NCBI GenBank assembly: GCA_005889445.1
Contig: VBGS01000045.1
Location: 1 to 32,070, forward strand
Reading direction: 5' to 3'
DNA from: Chloroflexota bacterium
GTDB taxonomy: Bacteria > Chloroflexota > Limnocylindria > P2-11E
Length of the DNA stretch: 32,070 bases
A program made the position numbers and the translations under genes. Numbering within the stretch: position 1 is the stretch's first letter; the number at the start of each line of letters is the position of its first letter. Positions 1 through 7,322 of the stretch are shown here, one piece after another. The notes below the pieces were generated by a model that saw only the letters and a program-made list of their open reading frames with translations, did no database searches and was not told the DNA's origin.

Positions 1-125
1 CACTCCTCGAGGAAGTTGCTGAACGGCACGCCGGGCAGGAGGACGAGGGTGGGTCCCGCGCCGACGACCGCATACGCGATCGTCACATCGTCAGTCGTCC
101 GCGCGTAGAAGACATGCGGTTCCAT
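1..125 (-). CDS. alpha/beta-hydrolase N-terminus (partial, runs off left edge)
   Basis: Minus-strand translation from ATG at 125: MEPHVFYARTTDDVTIAYAVVGAGPTLVLLPGVPFSNFLEE, resembling N-termini of alpha/beta-hydrolases of the type often fused to cyclase or LuxR domains. Confidence 0.6.
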   Translation of the reverse strand, partial: MEPHVFYARTTDDVTIAYAVVGAGPTLVLLPGVPFSNFLEE

Positions 126-352
126 GCGACTTCCCCGCGACCGATCGTATCCCTAGAAATGGGCGTCCCGAACGCCCGAAAGCGCCCCGAGTTTTCTGAA
201 CTGACGGGCAGGCTGGCTGCGGCAGACGCAACTCCTCGATCTCGAGGAGGGATTCGCGCCTGAGGCCAGCGTCTCGCAGCGCGCGAGCGCGTTCCTCAGA
301 GAAGACACGGAACCGCGACGGCCCAGACGACGGCGCGCGCCATGCTGGCGGC

Positions 353-700
353 ATGTCGACGGCGCGGACCGTCTTCGAGGGCGGCGCGCAGGTCCGCCGG
401 CGGATCGGGCGCGCGCTCGTGCTCATTGCGGAGTTACCAGAGTTCGTCATGCCGCTCCAGCAGGCCGTGGCTCCGGCCGCGAGCGCGCCCGCGCCCGGAG
501 CCCCGTCATCCCGCGCAACCACGCGTCCGGCGCTCGTGATCCCGCCGCTGCCTTTCTTCCCGACGCCGACACCGGCCCCCGCCACGCCGGTTCCTACCGC
601 GTTGCCGACGACGCCCGCGCCGACGGCGAACCCTGGCGGTGGGCCAAACGCGACGTTCCCCGGTCGCACGCCCGACCGCACCCCGAGACCGACGCGCTAG
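353..700 (+). CDS. Pro/Ala/Thr-rich small protein of unknown function
   Basis: 115-aa ORF with PTPTPAPATPVPTALPTTPAP low-complexity tail; stop TAG directly abuts the TTG start of the next gene. Confidence 0.35.
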   Translation: MSTARTVFEGGAQVRRRIGRALVLIAELPEFVMPLQQAVAPAASAPAPGAPSSRATTRPALVIPPLPFFPTPTPAPATPVPTALPTTPAPTANPGGGPNATFPGRTPDRTPRPTR

Positions 701-2659
701 TTGACGCGGCTCGTCTTCACAGCGCTCGCGCTCTTGGCGGTCGCAGTCGGGATTCTCGATCTGTCCGCACGCGGCGCGTTCGCCGCAGCGTCAGGGCCGG
801 TCGCTGTCGGCGGACAGGGCCCGCTGCTGCGCGTCACGCCCGCGGCGCAACGCGGTGCGGCCGGGCGGGGTCGCGTCGCGATCGTCGTCCGCGCCGCGCC
901 GCCCGAGGCACGGAAGATCGAGGCCGCGCTCCACGCTCAGGGCCGGGCTGGCATCACGGCCACCTTCGCGCTCACCGCACTCGACGTTCTCGCAGACCGT
1001 GATCTCGCTCTCTTCATCACCGGTCGCGGCCACGACCTCGCCTTCGCCGGCTACACCGACGTGGATACGACCCGTCTTCCGGAGCCGATCTGGACCGCGG
1101 AGACGGCGGTGGGTCAACGTTTGGTCGAGAGCGCGGCCGCCCGCGAGATCCGCGTCTACGCCCCGACGGCCGGCAGGGACTTGAACGCGTCCGGGCTCGA
1201 GACTGCGCGCCGGGCCGAACGAAGCGGGCTGGTGCCCGTCCTTCCCGCGCCGGCGCCCGCGACGCGCGAGGACCTGGACGGCCTCGTGCTCGTGCGCGAC
1301 TCGCGTGAGGTCGAGGCACTGTTCACCGCTCTCGCGGCGGCGCGCGCCAACGGCGTGAGTGTCGTGTCCGCCGCCACCCTCGCGGGTATCGCGCCGGCCC
1401 CGTTGCCGATTCCCGCGCGCCTCGCCGGGGCCGCCGCGTTCGCGGGCTTCGACCTGTGGCGCGCGCTCGCCGATGTGGTCGTCGCGCTCGCTGGGCTCGC
1501 GACGCTTCTCATGCTCGTGCGGCTCGTGGTCGTCGCGATCCTCGCGACGGTGCAAGCGCGCCGCCGCGTCACGTCGGCGGGGACGGTCCCGACCGTCGCC
1601 GTCCTCGTCGCCGCGTACAACGAGGAGGTCGGCATCGGCTCGTGCGTGCGCTCGATCCTCACGAGCGACCTCCTCGCGCTCCAGGTCGTCGTGGTCGACG
1701 ACGGATCGACTGACGGGACCGCGACGGCGGCTGCGCAGGCCGGCGCGAACGACCCACGCTTCCGCGTCATCCGCCAGCGGAACGCCGGCAAGGCGAGCGC
1801 GCTCAACACCGCGCTCGCCGCAGTCGACGCGCCGGTCGTCGTCGTGATGGACGCCGACTCGATCCTCGAGCGCGAGGCGCTGCGACGCCTGGTGACGCCC
1901 TTCGTCGATCCGTCGGTCGGGGCTGTCGCGGGCAACGTGAAGGTCGGGAACCGCACCGGCTGGCTCGGTGTGCTCCAGCACGTCGAGTACGTCACGGGCA
2001 TCAACCTCGATCGACGCTTCTTCGATCTCGTGAATGCGGTGAGCGTCGTTCCGGGCGCGCTCGGCGCTTTCCGTCGCGATCTCGTCGTCCACGTGGGCGG
2101 TTTCCCGCGCGACACGCTGGCCGAGGACGCGGATCTCACCGTCTCGATCGGCAAGCTGGGCTATCGCGTTCGCACGGTCGCGGACGCGCGGGCGTGGACG
2201 GAGGTCCCGGCGACCTGGCGTGCGCTCTGGAAGCAGCGTTACCGCTGGTCGTACGGCACGCTCCAGGTCCTCTGGAAGCACCGCGACGCGCCGTTCCGCT
2301 GGCGCGCCACGAACGTCGGCCGCCTCGGCGTCCCGTACCTCATCGTCTTCGCGTACCTCTTCCCGCTGCTCGGGCCGGCCGTGGATGCCGTGTTCCTCTA
2401 CGGGCTTCTCGTTGGACCGCAGGTCGGGTATCTCTACACGTTCGGTCTCTTCACTGCGCTTCAGTTCTTCGCCGCGGCCCTCGCGCTGCGCCTCGATGGC
2501 GAGCCGTCCTGGCACGCGTTGGCCGTTTTCGGCTACCAGCTCGGCTACCGTCAGATGCTCTCGGCTGTCGTCGCGAGATCCCTGTGGGCCGCGTTCTCGG
2601 GTCTTCCCGTCGGTTGGGGCAAGCTCGTGCGCCGGGGCTTCGCGCCGCGTCTGGGGTGA
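701..2659 (+). CDS. Membrane GT2 glycosyltransferase with N-terminal NodB-like (polysaccharide deacetylase-like) domain
   Basis: VLVAAYNEEVGIGSCVRSIL, VVDDGSTDGT, MDADSI, EDADLT and KQRYRWSYG motifs with C-terminal TM segments; N-terminal segment has a deacetylase-like layout without metal ligands. Confidence 0.85.
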   Translation: MTRLVFTALALLAVAVGILDLSARGAFAAASGPVAVGGQGPLLRVTPAAQRGAAGRGRVAIVVRAAPPEARKIEAALHAQGRAGITATFALTALDVLADRDLALFITGRGHDLAFAGYTDVDTTRLPEPIWTAETAVGQRLVESAAAREIRVYAPTAGRDLNASGLETARRAERSGLVPVLPAPAPATREDLDGLVLVRDSREVEALFTALAAARANGVSVVSAATLAGIAPAPLPIPARLAGAAAFAGFDLWRALADVVVALAGLATLLMLVRLVVVAILATVQARRRVTSAGTVPTVAVLVAAYNEEVGIGSCVRSILTSDLLALQVVVVDDGSTDGTATAAAQAGANDPRFRVIRQRNAGKASALNTALAAVDAPVVVVMDADSILEREALRRLVTPFVDPSVGAVAGNVKVGNRTGWLGVLQHVEYVTGINLDRRFFDLVNAVSVVPGALGAFRRDLVVHVGGFPRDTLAEDADLTVSIGKLGYRVRTVADARAWTEVPATWRALWKQRYRWSYGTLQVLWKHRDAPFRWRATNVGRLGVPYLIVFAYLFPLLGPAVDAVFLYGLLVGPQVGYLYTFGLFTALQFFAAALALRLDGEPSWHALAVFGYQLGYRQMLSAVVARSLWAAFSGLPVGWGKLVRRGFAPRLG

Positions 2660-2809
2660 GCGGAGAGCCTCGATGCCGAAGATCACCCCGTCATTTTCGC
2701 TACTGTTTGCCCGTGACCTGGCCAATATTCCCTGTCGTCAATCGCACTTGTGAGGTCAGGGGTTCTGCACCCCTCAGCTTCACCGACAAGCGCGGGCGCT
2801 GACCGGGCG

Positions 2810-2914
2810 ATGGATCCGGAGCGGCAGGCCAACATCGCGTTTCTGCTCATCTTCCTCGGCATCATTGCCGTGGGCGGCCTCACCATCTGGCTCTTCTATG
2901 GAGCCTCCTTCTAA
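2810..2914 (+). CDS. 34-aa single-TM small protein
   Basis: ATG 2810 to TAA 2914: MDPERQANIAFLLIFLGIIAVGGLTIWLFYGASF; charged N-terminus then a hydrophobic helix; high GC3; ends 39 nt before the ALDH start. Confidence 0.45.
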   Translation: MDPERQANIAFLLIFLGIIAVGGLTIWLFYGASF

Positions 2915-2953
2915 CGCCCGTACCATCCCTTTAGCAGAGGGGGGACGACCGGT

Positions 2954-4462
2954 ATGCCAGCGCTAGCGCTCCGCAACTACATCGACGGCCGCTGGATCGA
3001 CGCGGCCGGCGGCGAGACGTTCGAGGACATCGACCCCGCGACGGGCGAGCTCATCGCGACGGTCGCGAAATCGCAGCCCGCGGATGTTGATCGCGCAATC
3101 GAGTCGGCCAAGCGGGCGCTCGATTCCTGGCGCCTCTTCCCCGCCCCGAAGCGCGGGGAGATCCTGTATCGCGCTGGCGAGCTGATGCTCCGCCGCAAGG
3201 AAGACCTCGCGCGCGAGATGACGCGCGAGATGGGCAAGGTGCTCCCCGAGGCGCGAGGCGACGTCCAAGAGGGCATCGACATGACCTACTACATGGCCGG
3301 GGAAGGCCGCCGGCAGTTCGGTGACGTCGTGCCGGCTGAGCTCCCGAACAAGTGGGCGATGAGCATGCGCAGCCCGGTCGGCGTCGTCGCCGCGATCACG
3401 CCATGGAACTTCCCGCTCGCGATCCCGACCTGGAAGATCATGCCCGCACTGATCCTCGGGAACGCCGTCGTGTTCAAGCCCGCGTCGTATACCCCGCTGC
3501 TCGCGGTCCGCCTGGTGGAGATCCTCGAGGAAGCCGGCCTTCCCAAAGGCGTGATCAATCTGATCCTGGGTCCCGGCGGCGAGCTCGGCGACCACCTGGT
3601 GTCGCACCCAGGCATCGATCTCATTTCGTTCACCGGCTCATCGGACACGGGCGCGCACATCAGCGAGATCGGCGGGCGGCTTCTGAGGCGCGTCTCGACG
3701 GAGCTCGGGGGCAAGAACGCGATCGTCGTGCTGGACGACGCGGATATCGATCTGTCGCTCGATGGGATCGTCTGGTCGGCCTTCGGAACATCGGGCCAGC
3801 GCTGCACCGCCGCGTCGCGCGTGATCGCGCACACCGGCGTCGCGCAGGCATTGATCGACAAGCTCGTCGGGCGCGCAAAGAAGCTGCGCCTCGGGAGCGG
3901 CCTCGATCCGTCGACCGACGTCGGCCCGGTCGTGGCCGCCTCGCAGCTCGAGCGCGTGCACTCCTTCATCCCCGTCGCGGAGAAGGAGGGCGCGACCGTC
4001 GCGGCAGGGGGCCACGTCGCGACCGAGGGCGCGCTCGCGAAAGGGTTCTTTCACGAGCCGACGGTGCTCGTCGACGTGAAGCCGAACATGCGGGTCGCCC
4101 AGGAGGAGATCTTCGGGCCGGTGACCGCCGTCATCGAGGTGAGCGGCATCGATGAGGCGATCAAGGTCTTGAACTCGACGAAATACGGGCTGTCGTGCTC
4201 GGTCTACACGCGCAACGTGAACAACGCGTTCCGCTTCATGCGCGATGCCGACACGGGCCTCGTGTACGTCAATGCCGGTACGATCGGCGCCGAGATCCAG
4301 CTCCCGTTCGGCGGCACGAAGGCCACGGGCAACGGCCACCGCGAGGCGGGACGCGCGGCGCTCGACGTCTACTCGGAGTGGAAGGCGATCTACGTCGACT
4401 ACTCGGGAAAGCTCCAGCGCGCGCAGATGGACACGGCGGAGACGGCCAAGATCGCGCCCTGA
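2954..4462 (+). CDS. NAD(P)-dependent aldehyde dehydrogenase (ALDH superfamily)
   Basis: TPWNFPLAIPTWKIMPALILGNAVVFKPA, FTGSSDTG, ELGGKNAIVVLDDADID and GQRCTAASR catalytic motifs; purine-rich RBS upstream. Confidence 0.93.
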   Translation: MPALALRNYIDGRWIDAAGGETFEDIDPATGELIATVAKSQPADVDRAIESAKRALDSWRLFPAPKRGEILYRAGELMLRRKEDLAREMTREMGKVLPEARGDVQEGIDMTYYMAGEGRRQFGDVVPAELPNKWAMSMRSPVGVVAAITPWNFPLAIPTWKIMPALILGNAVVFKPASYTPLLAVRLVEILEEAGLPKGVINLILGPGGELGDHLVSHPGIDLISFTGSSDTGAHISEIGGRLLRRVSTELGGKNAIVVLDDADIDLSLDGIVWSAFGTSGQRCTAASRVIAHTGVAQALIDKLVGRAKKLRLGSGLDPSTDVGPVVAASQLERVHSFIPVAEKEGATVAAGGHVATEGALAKGFFHEPTVLVDVKPNMRVAQEEIFGPVTAVIEVSGIDEAIKVLNSTKYGLSCSVYTRNVNNAFRFMRDADTGLVYVNAGTIGAEIQLPFGGTKATGNGHREAGRAALDVYSEWKAIYVDYSGKLQRAQMDTAETAKIAP

Positions 4463-4480
4463 TCGCCGCGCCTGACGGCG

Positions 4481-5590
4481 CTAGGACTCGCGCTCTGCCG
4501 GGACCGTGAAAGCGATCTCGGTCCCGCGGCCAGGCTCGCTCTTCGCGGTGATCGTCCCCCCGTGCGCGACGACGAGCTGCCTTGCGATCGCAAGCCCGAG
4601 ACCCGCCCCGTGCGACTCCGGCGACTTGTAGAACCGGTCGAAGATGTGGCCGAGAGCGTCGGCGGAGATGCCCGCCCCGGTGTCGGTCACCGTCACGACG
4701 ACGGAGTCGGCCTCCCGCGACACGCCGACCCGGACGCTGCCCCCGGGTGGCGTGTAGCGAATCGCGTTTCCCACCAGGTTCGTCAGGACCTCGCGCAACC
4801 GCACCGGATCGGCGTCGACCGTGCCAAGCCCAGAGGGCACGCTGGTCTCGACGCTCACGCCCGCGTCCTTCGCCGCGGTGCCGAACGAGTCGGCGGTATC
4901 GCGCGCGATCGCCGCCACGTCCGTGGGCTCACGGTGGAGCGCGAGCGACCCCGCCTCGGCGAGCGAAAGCGTCGTGAGGTCTTCGACAAGACGCGAGAGG
5001 ATCCTGGTCTCATCGAGGATCGCCCGAAGATGGTCTTCGTCGGCTTGGTGGACCCCGTCGAGGAGCGCCTCGAGATTCCCCTGCACGACGCTGAGCGGCG
5101 TGCGCAGCTCGTGGCTGACGTCGGCGAGCAGCCTTCGTCGTTGCTGCTCGCTCGCCTCGAGCCGTGCGCTCATCGTATTGAACGCCCGCGCCAGCACGCG
5201 GACCTCACGCGAACCGCGCTCCGTGACTCGCGTGCTGAGGTCACCTTCAGCGATGCGACCGGCAGCCTCGATGACGTCGCCGAGCTGCCGCGCGTACCGG
5301 CGCCAGCCGCGGCCGAACCCGAAGAGCAACACGAACCCGCCGAGAAGGACGATCGCCATCCCGAGCTCGGTACCCGCGCCGGCCACCTGCAGGACGCGCA
5401 GCACCACGCCGATCGCGGCCGAGAGCAGCAGGAAGAAGAGGAAAAAGCCGACCACCGCGAAGAGGACCATCCGGCGCATGAAGCGGCCGCGCACCGCGCG
5501 CCACTCGCCGCCCTGCGGGGGGAACGGCTCGCTCTCCGGCCACCACCGGGGCCGCTCGGTCGGCGGGCCCCACCGCCGGCGGTCGGGCAT
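4481..5590 (-). CDS. HAMP-domain sensor histidine kinase
   Basis: TM segments, HAMP, DVSHELRTPLSVVQGNLEALLDG H-box, N-box NLVGNAIRYTPPGG, DTGAGI, GAGLGLAIAR. Confidence 0.93.
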   Translation of the reverse strand: MPDRRRWGPPTERPRWWPESEPFPPQGGEWRAVRGRFMRRMVLFAVVGFFLFFLLLSAAIGVVLRVLQVAGAGTELGMAIVLLGGFVLLFGFGRGWRRYARQLGDVIEAAGRIAEGDLSTRVTERGSREVRVLARAFNTMSARLEASEQQRRRLLADVSHELRTPLSVVQGNLEALLDGVHQADEDHLRAILDETRILSRLVEDLTTLSLAEAGSLALHREPTDVAAIARDTADSFGTAAKDAGVSVETSVPSGLGTVDADPVRLREVLTNLVGNAIRYTPPGGSVRVGVSREADSVVVTVTDTGAGISADALGHIFDRFYKSPESHGAGLGLAIARQLVVAHGGTITAKSEPGRGTEIAFTVPAERES

Positions 5591-6276
5591 TACCCGTCGC
5601 TCTCGGCGAAGCGATAGCCGACGCCGTACACGGTGAGCACGTAACGCGGCGTGGCCGGCTCGGGCTCGAGCTTGCGACGGATGTTCTTGATGTGCGCGTC
5701 GATCGCCCGCTCATACGACTCGAAGGCGACACCGTGCACGGCGTCGAGCAGCTGAGCGCGGGTAAAGACTCGTCCCGGCTCGCGGGCGAGCGTCGCGAGA
5801 AGCTCGAACTCGGTCGGAGTGAGCTCGACGACCCGCCCATCCACGGTCACGCGCATGCGCGGGAGGTCAAGGACCACGTCGCCTGCGCGAACGATGTTCG
5901 TGGACTGCTGGGGTCGCTCGGTGCGACGCAGCACGGCGCGCACCCGGGCCACGAGCTCCTTCGGGCTGAACGGCTTGGTGACGTAGTCGTCGGCCCCGAT
6001 CTCCAGGCCGACGAGCTTGTCGGACTCGTCGCTGCGGCCGGTGAGCATGACGATCGGAACGCTGGATTCGCCGCGGAGCGTACGCGCCACGTCGAGGCCG
6101 TCGATCTCCGGCAGACCCAGATCGAGAACGATCAGATCAGGTCGCTCGCCGCGCGCGGCGGCGAGGGCGGATCTTCCGTCGTGCGCGATGCGGACGGAGA
6201 AGCCGGCGTGCTCGAGATAGTCCCGCGCGAGCGCGACGATCTTCGGCTCGTCGTCGACGACCAGGATGCGCTTCAC
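5590..6276 (-). CDS. OmpR/PhoB-family response regulator
   Basis: MKRILVVDDEPKIVALARDYL receiver, LDLGLPEIDGLDVAR, ADDYVTKPF, C-terminal winged helix. Confidence 0.94.
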   Translation of the reverse strand: MKRILVVDDEPKIVALARDYLEHAGFSVRIAHDGRSALAAARGERPDLIVLDLGLPEIDGLDVARTLRGESSVPIVMLTGRSDESDKLVGLEIGADDYVTKPFSPKELVARVRAVLRRTERPQQSTNIVRAGDVVLDLPRMRVTVDGRVVELTPTEFELLATLAREPGRVFTRAQLLDAVHGVAFESYERAIDAHIKNIRRKLEPEPATPRYVLTVYGVGYRFAESDG

Positions 6277-6346
6277 GGCGGGAATCCTGCACCGGACGAC
6301 AAGGACGCCGGCATGGTGTCCGGCGTCCTCAGCGCGCGCGGAGGGG

Positions 6347-6700
6347 TCAGCGCCCGGTTGGCGGAGGGGTCGTTCCGCTGTCGCCGCCCTGTGGCCGCTC
6401 GTGCAATTCGCGGTGCAGCTCCTCGAGCCGCTCGCGGCCGCCGTAGCGGGTTCCGTACCGTCCCCCCCAGCCCCAGAACGCGCTGCGAAGCAGACCGAAG
6501 ATGAGGAAGATGAAGAGGATCGGGAACAGGAACCCGAAGAACCCGAAGCCGCCGTAGAACGGGTGGTAGTAGTACGGGGCCACGGGCGCCGCGCCCGTCC
6601 CGGTCGTCGCGATGCCCTGTGACAGCCCGAGCTGATATGCCCCGACTCCGACGATCGCGGCGATCAGCAGCGCGAAGATGAGTGCGACAAGACCTTTCAT
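6347..6700 (-). CDS. Small membrane protein (Tyr/Phe/Gly-rich)
   Basis: MKGLVALIFALLIAAIVGVGAYQLGLSQG...YYYHPFYGGFGFFGFLFPILFIFLIFGLLRSAFWGWGGRYG; AGGAG-type SD just upstream; ORF-track start at 6850 is over-extended. Confidence 0.7.
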   Translation of the reverse strand: MKGLVALIFALLIAAIVGVGAYQLGLSQGIATTGTGAAPVAPYYYHPFYGGFGFFGFLFPILFIFLIFGLLRSAFWGWGGRYGTRYGGRERLEELHRELHERPQGGDSGTTPPPTGR

Positions 6701-6770
6701 GTGTGACTCCTTTCGTCTAGACGGAGCCTCGCCTCTCGTCGTGAAGCGGTTGTGAATGCTCATGGGAGGT

Positions 6771-7322
6771 CTAGCGCAGGACGGAATCGAGCCAGCGGGC
6801 CGCGGCCGCGACGGCCTCGGTCTCGTGACGGCCGAATTCGTGGCCGGCATCGGCGATGGTCACGAGATCGATCCGTGGGTTGCGGCCGGCGATGCGCTCG
6901 AGGACCGCGATCGGACCAAGCTCGTCGTGCTGTCCCTGCACCACAAGCGTCGGGCAGCCCATCGCCTCGAGCGCGGCCTCGTCCTCGGGCCGCGGACGCC
7001 CCGGCGGGGCGATCGGATGTCCCAGGATCGCGAGCGCGTCGGGCGTCTCGTCCCGCGCGAGGAAGACGCACATGCGGCCGCCGAACGAGCGACCCACGAG
7101 CGCGATCCGTTCGTTGCCTTCCGCGCGAAGCGCCTCGCGAGCGACCCGAAGGTCGGCGAGCTCTCGCTCATACCGCGGGCTGGGTCGCGAGCCGCGAGTC
7201 GAGAACGTCACCGCGCGGCTCACGATCCCGCACTCGGCGAGCGCGGTCGCGAGCTTTCGAAGGATCGGCTGCCGCTCCGTTCCGCCGTAGCCCGGCGCGA
7301 GCACGGCGGCGCGGCCGCTCAC
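6771..7322 (-). CDS. Alpha/beta-hydrolase, KANL3/Tex30 or dienelactone-hydrolase-like
   Basis: GTG start at 7322 overlapping the LigD stop (GTGA); APGYGG, GRSFGGRMCVFLA nucleophile elbow, LGHPIAPPGRP, CPTLVVQGQHDELGP, AGHEF. Confidence 0.8.
   Translation of the reverse strand: MSGRAAVLAPGYGGTERQPILRKLATALAECGIVSRAVTFSTRGSRPSPRYERELADLRVAREALRAEGNERIALVGRSFGGRMCVFLARDETPDALAILGHPIAPPGRPRPEDEAALEAMGCPTLVVQGQHDELGPIAVLERIAGRNPRIDLVTIADAGHEFGRHETEAVAAAARWLDSVLR

Noticed and set aside
91-681. 196-aa minus-strand ORF at the left edge
   Set aside because: Gly/Ala-rich shadow ORF without domain signal; the real minus-strand signal is the hydrolase start at 125.
791-2725. 644-aa minus-strand ORF
   Set aside because: Antisense shadow of the GT2 gene; Arg/Glu/Asp-rich with no recognisable domain, typical of high-GC spurious ORFs.
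2751-2775. AGGGGT-TCTGC-ACCCCT inverted repeat as a terminator or riboswitch
   Set aside because: Only 6 bp, no U-tract and no aptamer-like conserved core visible; insufficient support.
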